Below are positions 35,071 through 46,897 of a DNA stretch of 64,000 nt, piece after piece (within the stretch, counting starts at the first letter, position 1; every line of letters begins with the position of its first letter). Below the pieces are notes generated by a model. It was not told where the DNA came from. It ran no database searches and was given only the letters and a program-made list of their open reading frames with translations. The DNA is from Ulva prolifera. Its lineage: Eukaryota > Chlorophyta > Ulvophyceae > Ulvales > Ulvaceae. A program made the position numbers and the translations under genes. The DNA is taken from positions 7,073,315-7,137,314 of the forward strand of contig CM041199.1 of assembly GCA_023078555.1 (NCBI GenBank), in the 5' to 3' direction.

Positions 35071-38000
35071 GTGTTGAGTACTGTGCTGTGACATGGAGTG
35101 AGCGGCCCCTGACGGGGCGTTGGGTTACTGTTCAACGCGGCTGCTAGCTATAGGGCGTCAGTTGACAGCGGCAGCGTGCAGTCTGGGGACTAGATGACCA
35201 GCTGATAGCACGTGACTTCAGAGCTTGGTGTCGGCTGTGCAATTCTGAGCTCTGTGGATTTTTTGTTGTGTGATGGTGAGGCCAGAGATCGCACCTGTGT
35301 GGCAGTTTTAACAGCCCGACACCGTGCTCCATGTTCAACGCTGTTGACATCAGCCCGGGATGCCAGGTTTCTCACTTTGTAGGCATGGCAGACGTTCTCA
35401 AGGCGACCAGGAATTGAGACACATAGCATCACGCGCCTGCGTGCAAATGAGCCCGCATGTGAATGAATACGCTGCATGCGTAATTCATGGCTCAGCCACT
35501 TGTGCGTCGTTGATGCATGCTCTTCAGCAAATCACCGCGATGGCCACCAGTGCAGCTGCAGCACCACGATTGCGTGCAGACTAGTCCACAGGAGTGGCCT
35601 CGCAGCGAACAGGCACTTCCTTCAGCTACATTCGGCTCTCCATGGTACGAGGGGTGTCAGATGTTGAGTAATCAACTGCACACCTTGCGCGCTGACAATC
35701 AGTTTGGCCTTCAGCACCAATGTCGAATGGTCGCGTTTATGGAATCACAGAAGCTAGAAACATAATATTCGCGATTACCGGAATCTGTAAAAACTGGTGG
35801 TCATCGGCGTACGCGCTTCTGGCGGCTACCTCCAGAGAAGCAATGTGTCAGGAAGTTGCGTCGGGACTAGCATGTGAGAGTGAGAGCACTCGTTCTGCAC
35901 GCTTGCTCGCCGTGCGCCGGATGAGCAGGAAGCTAATTCGAAGCTCCATCAGCTGCTATGTATTCAGCTGCAGCAGACAATCCTCAACAGTCAACATCCC
36001 TTCAAAGTGCTTGCTTTCAAGCAATCATCCCCGTTCTTACCTGTCGCAGGACGCAGGACATGTTTCTCCCAAGTAGACACTGTATGGTGATCGAGGAGAA
36101 GGTGTGGTCCAATAAAGAGAACAATGCAATGTGTCGGGCTTGGCATACACACTGGACAAGACAAATCATAAGCCCAGGCACACAGGTAGAGGGACGCCGC
36201 ACGACAACTCATTGCTTGCGGCGGGCCTCGTATGTCAAATGCATGATCACTCACTTATCACAAGCACGCCTACTCCGGCAAATCACTATCTATTCTCTCT
36301 AGCAAAGCCAGCAGCTACACCATCACATAAACCAAACCGGCGCCACCTGGTTCGCATGTGCAGCACGCACGGTCCCGACGCCCTCACATGCACCATCCCC
36401 ACAGCATTCATCACTGCCCCGTTCTTCGCGCTGACTGCCTGACACACCACAGTGACGGCAGCAAAGCAATCACCGCACCCCATCGCCATCGACGCCGCCG
36501 CCGTGTCCCCTCCCTCCCGCAGCCCGTCCCCACACCCTCTATGTCTGCTCAGCCACCGTGGTCGTCCTCACACCCTCCAGGTCAGGACTTTCACCGTCTC
36601 ATGTGCAACTCCCATGTTCAAGCAACACATGCACGCACGTGCGCAGATGCATGGCCGGGGAGGCCCATGCTGCAGGTGCCTTACGACTCACACCACCATG
36701 GGGCTGGCACGATACCCGTGGCAGCACGACCACAGCCTCCCCGGTGCCTCAACTGACACATTAACCTGTAGCCGTGCTGCGCACCACGCAACACACCAAC
36801 ACCTCCACATGCGCCAGGCCCGATCTGCCGTCCACGCCACGGAGTGTCAGGGCCGTGCCACAGGCAGGACAGCCCGGTGACTGGCGGAGCAGGCACACGC
36901 AGCGCCACGCTTGGTAGGAGCAAAGAAAGCAGGGCAGCGGAGTCCACCGGGAGGCGGCGCAGTGTGAATAGAGATGGGTGCCCCGACACTGATGTCAGAT
37001 GGCCGGCGATAGCCACGTGTTGAGGATCGTGTCAAAGGCCGTGGACAAGTTTCCTTTGTGACGATGCGTCTGGTCGAATCCAGAGCTGGTGCTGGCATAT
37101 GTGAGCTACATACACCGATCACATCAACATCAAGCGCCACAGGATTTCATTTGTGCCAGGATCAATTTGTGGATGTAGGGACGCTGCAGTTTCTTGTGCA
37201 CGCTGATCTCTCGTGCCAGTAGCAATGAACCGCTACAGCCTCTAGTCAAGGAACGTGACTGGGCGTGAAATACACGCCAGTATTTCAGCAACGCCTACCA
37301 ATTGCAAAAACGTTGGCATGCGTAGTATTTGAGCTGCCATCTGACCTGCACGGGAGCCAGAACGGCAAAACATCGACGTCAAGCATACCGGATGGGACTC
37401 GACTCGGGACAGTGCGCGTGCCAAGCCTCTTCATCTACAGGCCTATGTAGACGGACCACATTCAGAAGGCACATATAAACATGATGATCACTCTAATTGG
37501 CGGTGTATGCGCCAATGCCAGCTCTGCAGCTGCGGCGTTGCAACTTGCGAGTCTCTGCGGGAGCAAGCTATGTCTAGAGACGCGGCGGTTGCCGTATCTG
37601 TCGGCATGCTCACAGCGAGGATAGATCAGGGATGCGACTTGCGATTTACGTGAGTCTGAGCATCATTCAGCGGTGCCAGGCTTCGCAGAAAGATCAAGCT
37701 GGCAATGCACTTGCAGCTTGGGCAGCCGTGCCACATACATGACATGCTGCGAGGAGATTTTGCAATGCAGTCTTCTTGTATTGGAAAGTGCTCATTAATT
37801 GCAGCAGGGCAGCAGAGTGGGGTGTTAGCAGTGTCTTCAGGCGAACAACACCATTCAATCACAGCATGCATGCACGCTCGCGGGGCTGGAACAGCGAGCA
37901 TGTCGAGACATCCAATCTGACACATCATGTCGAGACTTGAGAGGGCAGCCATCGTCGCACTGAAATAGACAATCGGCACACGGTTGCAGCTGCCGAGCGC

Positions 38001-38526
38001 TCGTCCTTGAAAAGCTTGAATGGCAATTCCTTGCCCAAGCACGAGATCTAGAGAGAAGTCGTACATGAACGAGCATAATACGCCGTGAAAGCGTGTGAAA
38101 ATCAGAAATCGTCGATGTCCTATGCATCGTCTCAGAAGCTGGTGCATCAGATAGACCATGCTTTCAAGGCTGTTTTCTGACGCCAACGAGGACAGCTGCG
38201 AAGCTGGCAAAACCTAAAACGCACGATTTAGCAGACTTCTTCGGTTATTGTGCATTTCATTCGCTGTGGAGTTCCTATTTGCGGTAAGCCATCCTCTGGG
38301 CAACTGACACTTCGCGTGCAAGCACCCGCTGCAGCGCTCTGCTTTACCGTGCTTGCTGAGGTGCCACATCGGCTCAAAGTCAAAGGGGCTTTCAGAGTGA
38401 GCAGACGCGTAACATCCAGATGCATAATTTGTTTGGGCTATTCAGTCCAGCTCCTCGAGGTCAGACAGACGCTCTCCCTGCGCAGGCACACGTTCTGCAA
38501 CGCCAAACGTTCGCAGGGCGACACGG
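35071..38526. other. Unit 3 spacer: purL 3' flank, kinase remnant and OPR upstream DNA
   Basis: 35080-36230 resembles the purL-kinase intergenic DNA (for example the GGCCACCAGTGC...GCACCAC block at 35539 matching 12352). 36235-36600 is the kinase 3' end (separate entry). 36780-38526 is the OPR upstream spacer with the CACATATAAA motif at 37470. The long minus-strand frame 37626-38210 is the unit 3 version of the conserved small frame. No firm gene. Confidence 0.45.
36400..36600 (-). pseudogene. Kinase 3'-end remnant, unit 3
   Basis: Matches 13230-13400, the last codons and flank of the parental kinase, including GCCTGACACACCACAG and GACGGCAGCAAAGCAATCAC on the plus strand. The kinase domain and Ser-rich repeats are missing. 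A similar remnant is at 51125-51320. Units 2 and 4 keep only flank beyond the stop. Confidence 0.6.
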
Positions 38527-41500
38527 GTGCATCGGGTAGCTGTTGCTGTTGCGCATCCTAACCACCCAAGAGACTGCTGTGGAATGTTCCTGCAAAGTGG
38601 GGGACATGGGCATGTCTCCTCCCGCTCCGCTGCGGTCTCACGGACCGTTGCCTCAAGAACGGTGCACACTCTCGCTCCCGTCATTCGGACGCGAATCGAC
38701 GGACCTTCGCGCCAAATTATGTGCTACGTTCGTGCCACAAACAAGCCCTACGGTGGAAGGTTTTCAACCACAAAGCCCCAGAAAGGTGAGCTTGCACGTA
38801 CGTGTTCACTGCACTTCTGCCTATGTGCATCGCCGCTCGAGCCCCAGATCGCCTGTGGCCGGCACAGCAAGAGCCTCCGGTGAGTACGGAGAATAGCATC
38901 TACTGATTGCTTTCGCAAGCATACATACATGCACGCTGCTCTTGACATAATCCAGGCCTGCACGACTGCGGTCCCAGGTGGTCAGCCAGCTTGCCGCTGC
39001 CCCAGGCACTCTGGAACACCAGATTTCAGTCTCACTGGAGTATGTAGGTGGTAGAGGCAAGTACAGGAGCTCCAAAGAGCCGCAGACCAAGTCCCTGCGA
39101 GAGTGCCTGAAGCAAGCAGAGCGAGTGCATGATGCCGCAGCCAAGCGACCTGGGGCCCCCGGTTGGTGCATGCGGGACTTTGCAGCCCTGCCTCGAGGGG
39201 CCATCCAGAGGTCTGACGTGGCCGCCTGCGTCCAGGCAATCACTAGCATCCTGTCCTGCGCTCAGAGCGATAGCTTTAACCAGAAGCCTACCCTGCTGTC
39301 CAACCTCGGCAAATTTATTCAAGCCCAGCCGCCTGTCCGCCAACACCTTCGTCGCGACCACGAGCTCCAGCAAAACATCTTCAGCCTTTTCGCCGTTGCT
39401 TCAACAGATCCACATTTGTTCTGCGACGCTATTGATGTGTCACAGCTGGCCACAGCGCAACTCAAGCTCAGCCTATACAGCAAAGATTTCTGGGCAAGGG
39501 TTGAGTGCTCAGGGCTGGATGGCTTGCCTGGGCGGCAATTCAGCAATGTGGTGTATGCCTGCGCGAAGCTCCATCAACAGCTTGGCGCGCCACGGCCATC
39601 AGTGACTCTTCAGCAGTGCGTGTGGCATGCTCTCCAGCGACACGACCATGAGATGCTTGGCCAGATGAACGCATTCGGTCTGTCAAATCTCTTGTGGTCA
39701 TTTGCGACGCTTGGGCTGGTAGTCCCTGCTGAGACGCAAGATGCACTTCAGTCTGCCACTGTCCGGCTTGCTCCAGCCATGGTACCACAGGCTGTTACCA
39801 ACATCTGGTTGTCATTTGCGAAGCTGGGGCTGTCGGTCCCTGCTGAGACGCATGATGCACTTCAGTCCGCCACCGTCCGCCTTGCTCCAGCCATGGTACC
39901 ACAGGCTGTTGCCAACACCTGGTTGTCATTTGCAAAGCTGGGGCTGTCAGTCCCTGCTGACACGCATGATGCACTTCAGTCTGCCACCGTCCGGCTTGCT
40001 CCAGCCATGGTACCACAGGCTGTTGCCAACACCTGGTGGTCATTTGCGACGCTTGGGCTGGTAGTCCCTGCTCAGACGCGTGATGCACTTCAGTCTGCCA
40101 CCGTCCGCCTTGCTCCAGCCATGGTACCACAGGATGTTACCAACATCTGGTTGTCATTTGCGACGCTGGGGCTGTCGGTCCCTGCTGAGACGCATGATGC
40201 ACTTCAGTCCGCCACCGTCCGCCTTGCTCCAGCCATGGTACCACAGGCTGTTGCCAACACCTGGTGGTCATTTGCAACGCTGGGGCTGGCGGTCCCTGCT
40301 GAGACACATGATGCACTTCAGTCCGCCACCGTCCGCCTTGCTCCAGCCATGGTACCACAGGCTGTTGCCAACACCTGGTGGTCATTTGCGACGCTTGGGC
40401 TGGTAGTCCCTGCTGAGACGCATGATGCACTTCAGTCTGCCACCGTCCGGCTTGCTCCGGCCATGCCGCCACAGGAGGTTGCCAACACCTGGTGGTCATT
40501 TGCGACGCTGGGGCTGTCGGTCCCTGCTGAGACGCATGATGCACTTCAGTCCGCCACCGTCCGGCTTGCTCCGGCCATGGTACCGCAGGCTGTTGCCAAC
40601 ACCCTGTGGGCGCTCGGTCTGAACACATTGCAAGGTGAGATGCAGTTCGAGCACTGGCCACGGGCTGACAAGGCAATTGTGGAAGTAGCAGCTCGGCTTC
40701 TGCAACTTTATAACGCTGATGAGGCGTTGGCGCCCAAGGCATTGCGCCAGGTGCACCCTAATCTCCCCTCATAGGTTTGTCCGTGTACATGACTTAGTTG
40801 AACTGTCTGCGTCTCTGCGTCTCTTTGTCTGTGCCTGCACCTGATACAAAGTGCAGTGCCAGCGGCCGCTGTTGTACAGAGCATGGATAAGCAGTTGTGG
40901 TGAGGCAATGCAACAACTGCTGCGGCTGCAGGTGCATGTAGTATCAGAGCTTCTTAGCCTAGAGCGGCACCTGGGCCCAGAAGGCCTGCCCCTTCTACAG
41001 GACTGCAAGGCGGCGACCATTCAGCATGTGGCTGCTGGGGCACTTGATGGTTCTGGGCAGGAGAGATCCATCGGTGCTTCGCATGTGGCCATTCTCAAAG
41101 AGCTCCGCAGTCTGCCAGAGGTTTCTGAATTTGATGTCACACCCGAGGTGCGCCAGCGCATCAGCCACAGCGGCTCATACTTTCTCTCCATGCAAATCAT
41201 TGCACAACATGTCGATGCTTGATGGATGGACCTACTGACCTTCATGGGATCGCACGTGAGAGATAACCAGTCACATCCAAGTGTTGGCTCTTTGCAGACT
41301 GCTGTGCGCTTGTGTGTCTGACTGTGTTGCAATGCGCCGATGTATAAGTGGCGTGCATATGAGCTCCGACCTTGTCAGCCTATAGCTAGCTGTGCCACGC
41401 ATGGAGGGCACACCCAACCCAGACTCGCAGTTGCCACGGGTGACTCGTAAATCAATGTGAAATTGCGTGCAGGCGATCGTGGGTGACGGCTCGAGGCGGG

Positions 41501-41748
41501 TCGACATCCTGATACAGGGCCGCGGCGTGCGCATCGCCGTTGAGGTCGACGGGCCCTCGCACTTCATAAAGGACGCCACAGGGCAGGCCGTGTGCGAGAC
41601 AGGCAGCACCGCGCTGCGTAATTGGCAGCTGCGCGAGTGGGGTTACGCTGTACTGAGCGTGCCAGTGATGGGCAAGTCACCTGATGAGCTGCGCAGCGCA
41701 AAGCACACAGCGTGGTTGTTGCGAGAGCTGCAGGCGCGTGGCGTTTGA
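38527..41748 (+). CDS. OPR-repeat RAP-domain protein, copy 3
   Basis: The cleanest copy. Leader exon 38527-38785, mini-exon 38848-38879, repeat exon 38978-40750, exon 40932-41147, RAP exon 41473-41748; phases agree, about 851 residues, no insertions. The leader is Arg/Ser-rich and rich in hydroxylated residues, consistent with an organelle transit peptide. Eight 38-residue OPR repeats plus the terminal WALGL unit are followed by a leucine-rich linker (SELLSLERHLGPEGLPLLQD) and the RAP domain (RRVDILIQG, IAVEVDGPSHF). From about 40.4 kb on it is nearly identical to copy 1, while the upstream repeats differ, which points to exchange inside the repeat array. Confidence 0.85.
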
Positions 41749-41984
41749 TGTGACGGGTGCGAGACGAAGCCATACCCAAACACCAGAGGTGAATGCATGC
41801 AGTGCGGGTCTTTCTTCTACAATCGCGTTGCCGCCTGTGCATAGTGTGAGATATTGCTCGTCTCGAGACCTCCGGCCGATGATCAGTCTCAGTACTGCCA
41901 CATTCGTAACTACTGCAGCAGTAAACGGTGAAGTAAACAGTTGTTCACCATCTCTAAGCTCTGCATGGTACGTTTTTCCACGCC

Positions 41985-43860
41985 GCCCGACGATGGCAGT
42001 TTCTCATCTCTTGTGCATGCGTTGTGTGCGGTGCCCCTGGTGCCCACCTGTGTGGTCACATCATGTAGTTGTCGACAGACAATGTCTCGGTGCATGCGTG
42101 GCACAGGAGCAGTCTGGAAAATTGGTGGTCAGAACAGTAGCGGGCTGATCCCACCTCTGAGGAGGGCTGCCAGGCTTGGGTTGCATCTACGTCCATCAAC
42201 ACACAGACACTGCCAGCAGCTGCCTCTCTGCCGCAGCATGACCCCGCCCGTGTGATGGCGCCATGACCATGACTTCGATGTCAGATCGATGACACTTGGC
42301 CGCAACGCTGTGCAGCCCGACTGCCGTAGCCCCCGAACGTCCGGCGACCGATGGAAACATAAACAGCTTCAGAGGTGTCCATCCTAGCTGTGTGGCGCTG
42401 TGCAGGCATGCGGCTGTGGGGCATCACGATGTCGGACATGCTCACCGGCCGCGCCATGCTGGGCAGCCTCCACTCTGTGTCGGCGGCTGCTGGTACACCG
42501 ACGTCTTCCACTCCGCGAAGGGCTGGGCATCGGCAGTGCACATTATTGGCAGCTGGTCTCCTTTGCCACGCCCCAGTTACCTTCTCGCTTGGCGCGTGCA
42601 GCGGCTACCAGTTTGCATGGGCAAGTTCAATTGTCGTATAGAGCGTCAGCGCACACAGTGGGCGGGCCTGCCTCAGCGTGTCTCTCAATCTAGAGTTCCA
42701 TTATCCCACTGAGGGTTTCTGCGAAGGAGGCCGGATCGAGTGCCGGTAGATCACGGTTCTAGTCGTGCCGGGAGTGACGTTGGCGGGCATGGAGGGCAGC
42801 AACGCCGCAACTGGGCCGCGCACGGGGAGGGCCGCTGCGTCTTCCCGGACGCGGAATTGGAGCTGGGGGTGCTGGAGGGCGGCCTCGCGCCGCTGCGCTA
42901 CTCTAACGCGCACGGCTGCGTGACCGAGGCGTACCCACACAACCTGCACAGCTCCCCGCACGGCATCGCCGCGCTGTGCTCCGCGGACGGCCGCCACCCG
43001 TGCGATGCCGCTCTACCCTTCAACAGGTGCAGTGCGCATTCTGAGAACACAACAGTCAGTATTGTTCTCAGGGCAATACCAGGCGCATTGACAGCAGCGC
43101 GGTTCACCGTCTACGTGCAGCAACTGTCCCGAGTAAACTGTGCAAGCGACCCGCAGCATTGCACAGTCAACTTTCGATGTTCGCCACATCAACCTGCCTG
43201 AAGACCTGATGGAATGCATGTGAAGCTGGTAACCTCCTGAGCACAGTGTGTTGCTGCATGCTGACTCCGGCACGTGCTACGTCGCTTAATGCACTCTCCA
43301 GCACTCAATCTGCTATTTCTCAGCCGCCAGCCAGGCACTGGTCAATAGGAACGGTTCAGCGGAGCTGCAGTGGCAGTGGAGAAGTAATGGCCCCCATTAC
43401 CACCGCGGCTAGGAACAGTATTGTTTAATCAACCCCCCCAAAACTTGTGACAGACTAGTACCAGTTAGTCAAAGCTCTGATCAGCTTGTATTATTGTTGT
43501 ACTTGTTTGTCAATGGCATCACCGCCGCTTGGCTGCCGCCGCCGCAGATGCGGCCCTGCCACTCGTTCCACGTCCCTGGGCTATCGCCATCATGATGATC
43601 CAGTGTCATGCTTGCACAATGATGTTGCACCTGCTGGCCACTGCATCTGCTGGGGGTGCATGTGTGTGGCATATTCCAGGCGATCGTGTGCGCCGGTACG
43701 GGCATGCTCTACTCTGCTTCGCAGCTGAGACTGAGCGGGCTGTGGTGTGCGTTCAGGTGCTACATGGAGTGGCAGACACCGAGGACATGCCGCTGCAGGT
43801 CGGCGGCCCTTGTCGCTCAAGATGTCCTAGAATGCCCGCCGGTGGCTGCAGTCTGTAAAT
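41985..43860 (+). pseudogene. purL C-terminal fragment, unit 4
   Basis: Nearly identical to the unit 2 fragment, with only scattered base changes such as GACGTTGG for GACGCTGG, but without the 1.7-kb segment and with a 23-bp deletion near 43080. Pseudo-exons: 42407-42609 (GMRLWGITMSDML), 42733-43027 (GMEGSN, VLEGGLAPLRYSN), 43759-43859 (MEWQTP). The glutaminase cysteine motif is lost and an in-frame stop is shared with unit 2, so the two fragments descend from one already broken copy. Confidence 0.87.
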
Positions 43861-46800
43861 GCATGAGTGTTGAACGCATGGGTTGAGCAGCACCAGCGGG
43901 GGCGGGGGAGTACTGTGTTACAAGGACAAAGCAAGCAAGGCAGGTAGCATACAAGTTGACATTCCTCGGAGTGTTCCAATAAAGAGAACAATACAATGTG
44001 TCGGGGTTGGCATACACATTGGACAAGACAAAGCATAAGCCTGGGCACACAGGTAGAGGGACGTCGCACGACAACTCAATGCTTGCGGCGGGCCTCGCAT
44101 GTCAAATGCATGATCACTCACTAATTACAAGCACGCCTACTCTGTGTCATTCCTGTCTACTTTCTCTAGCAAAGCCGGCAGCTACACCACCACATCAGCC
44201 AAACAGGCCCATCCTGGTTCGCGTGTGCAGTGCCTGTGAGCTGTAGTGACTGTACGCTGTAGTGACGCTGTAGAGATCCTGATGACACCTTTCCGCTGCA
44301 AACGTCAGAGGCAATCGTCCATCTGGGTGTGGATGTGTGCTCACTGGTACGCTTTGCTGCAGCTCCAATCGCGTTTTTTGTGGCGTGAGACGCTTAAGCG
44401 CCTGTTTAATTGTGGGGCAAGACGCTCAGTGCGAGACCTGGAGCACTGCTGGTGCATGTGCCTCAGTGCACGCTTTCTCACAAGCAATCATGACTGCTGC
44501 AGACACAGTCACGGGCCGGGTGCACACGGCGGATGTGTACGCGGGGCAATGCCCAAATGTAATCAACAAGTGTGTAAATCGTGTACGCTTTTGTCCATGC
44601 ATGTACACGACGCCTCCATGTGGTACGTGTGGAAGGAGGGTGTGTTGGGGTGTTGGTTGGTATGCTTGTCAGCCTAGGCTCTGGATTCTACTTGTGCCAG
44701 CGGTATGATTAAGTAAGGGCTGCTTTGCTCTGTACAAGTGCTGAGGGGTGTCGCGAACTGCCCGGCCTGCTGGCTGTGGCGTGGGTGTATTGTGGTGAGT
44801 AGATGACCGCACTCTGGGGCTGCTGTTTGTTTTGTTTTGACCGGTCCTGCTGTTTAACTTGCCTCCCTGTCTTGCCCTGGTAGCCCTCCTTGGCAGATCC
44901 GCAAAGAAAGCACCGCACACGCGGCCGCAGTACACCAACACACAGCCCCGCTCAGCCACTGCAAGCTTTGTGCCTAGGCACATGCTGTGCACCCTACGCC
45001 GCCCCCAGCTCCTACACCCGAACGCCTTCCCCACACCAGTGTTGGGTCATCGGGCCCGATCACATCGAACAATTCCGAATATCCAGGTCCATTTTTTGGG
45101 TGGCAGCCCTGAAAATTCTGCAAAGCGACCCAACACTGTCCCACACCCGCAACAAAGCACAGCCGTGCTGTGCAACACGCAACACACCAACTCCTCCACA
45201 CACAGCACGCCCGATCTGCCGTGCACACCACGGAGTATTTGGGCCATGCCACAGGCACGACAGCCCGGTGACTGGCGGAGCAAGCACACGCAGCGCCACG
45301 CTTGGTAGGAGCAAAGAAAGCAGGGTAGCGGAGACCACTGGGATGCGGCGCAGTGTGAATAGAGATGGGTGCCCCGGCACTGATGTCAGATGGCCGGCGA
45401 TAGCCACGTGTTGAGGATCGTGTCAAAGGCCGTGGACAAGTTTCCTTTGTGACGATGCGTCTGGTCGAATCCAGAGCTGGTGCTGGCATATGTGAGCTAC
45501 ATACACCGATCACATCAACATCAAGCGCCACAGGATTTCATTTGTGCCAGGATCAATTTGTGGATGTAGGGACGCTGCAGTTTCTTGTGCACGCTGATCT
45601 CTCGTGCCAGTAGCAATGAACCGCTACAGCCTCTAGTCAAGGAACGTGACTGGGCGTGAAATACACGCCAGTATTTCAGTTACGCCTACCAATTGCAAAA
45701 ACGTTGGCATGCGTAGTATTTGAGCTGCCATCTGACCTGCTCGGGAGCCAGAACGGCAAAACATCGACGTCAAGCATACCGGATGGGACTCGACTCGGGA
45801 CAGTGCGCGTGCCAAGCCTCTTCATCTACAGGCCTATGTAGACGGACCACATTCAGAAGGCACATATAAACATGATGATCACTCTAATTGGCGGTGTATG
45901 CGCCAATGCCAGCTCTGCAGCTGCGGCGTTGCAACTTGCGAGTCTCTGCGGGAGCAAGCTATGTCTAGAGGTTGCCGTATCTGTCGGCATGCTCACAGCG
46001 AGGATTGATCAGGGACTTGCGATTTACGTGAGTCTGAGCATCATTCAGCGGTGCCACACTTGGCAAAAAAATCAAGCTGGCAATGCACTTGCAGCTTGGG
46101 CAGCCGTGCCAGATACAAGACAAGCTGCGAGGAGGTTTTGCAATGTAGTCTTCTTGAATTGGAAAGTGCTCATTTATTGCAGCAGGGCGGCAGAGTGGTG
46201 TGTTACTGTGTCTTCAGGCGAACAACACCATTGAATCACAGCATGCATGCACGCTCGCAGGGCCAGCGAGCATGTCATACATCCGATCTGACACATCATG
46301 TCGAGACTTGAGCGGGCATCCATCGTCGCACTGAAATAGACAATCGGCACACGGTTGCAGCTGCCGAGCGCTCTTCCTGGAAAAACTTGAATGGCAATTC
46401 CGTGCCCAAGCACGAGATCTAGAGAGAAGTCGTACATGAACGAGCATAGTACGCCGTGAAAGCGTGTGAAAATCAGAAATCGTCAATGTCCAATGCATCG
46501 TCTCAGAAGATGCTGCATCACATAGACCATGCTTTCAAGGCTGTTTTTTGACGCCAACGAGGACAGCTGCGAAGCTGGCAAAACCTAAAACGCACGATTT
46601 AGCAGACTTCTTCGGTTATTGTGCATTTCATTCGCTGTGGAGTTCCTATTTGCGGTAAGCCATCCTCTCGGCAACTGACACTTCGCGCGCAAGCACCCGC
46701 TGCAGCGCTCTGCTTTACCGTGCTTGCTGAGGTGCCACATCGGCTCAAAGTCAAATGGGCTTTCAGAGTGAGCAGACGCGTAACATCCAGATGCATAATT

Positions 46801-46897
46801 TGTTTGGGCTATTCAGTCCAGCTCCTCGAGGTCAGACAGACGCTCTCCCTGCGCAGGCACACGTTCTGCAACGCCAAACGTTCGCAGGGCGACACGG
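43861..46897. other. Unit 4 spacer
   Basis: 43.9-45.35 kb follows unit 2 almost base for base; from about 45.35 kb it follows unit 3 instead (GGCCGGCGATAG, TTTCCTTTGTGACG, GAGCTACATACACCG). Contains a hAT-like element at 45037, the short dispersed repeat at 43912-43950 and the conserved small minus-strand frame (46174-46437). No firm gene. Confidence 0.5.
45037..45138 (+). mobile_element. hAT-like miniature element, unit 4 spacer
   Basis: Counterpart of 27986-28087 carried along by the segmental duplication: same ends CAGTGTTGGGTC and GACCCAACACTG and the same flanks. Confidence 0.78.

Larger units (their letters stand above)
40398..45360 (+). repeat. Recent segmental duplication, right copy
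   Basis: Counterpart of 21640-28350. Only scattered substitutions are visible by eye. It starts inside the OPR repeats of copy 3 and ends near 45360, where unit 4 switches to a unit-3-like sequence. Confidence 0.85.

Noticed and set aside
45872-46234. 120-codon plus-strand frame starting MMITLIGGV in unit 4
   Set aside because: It is open only because of small deletions in unit 4. In unit 3 and the others the frame stops soon after the first 40 codons.
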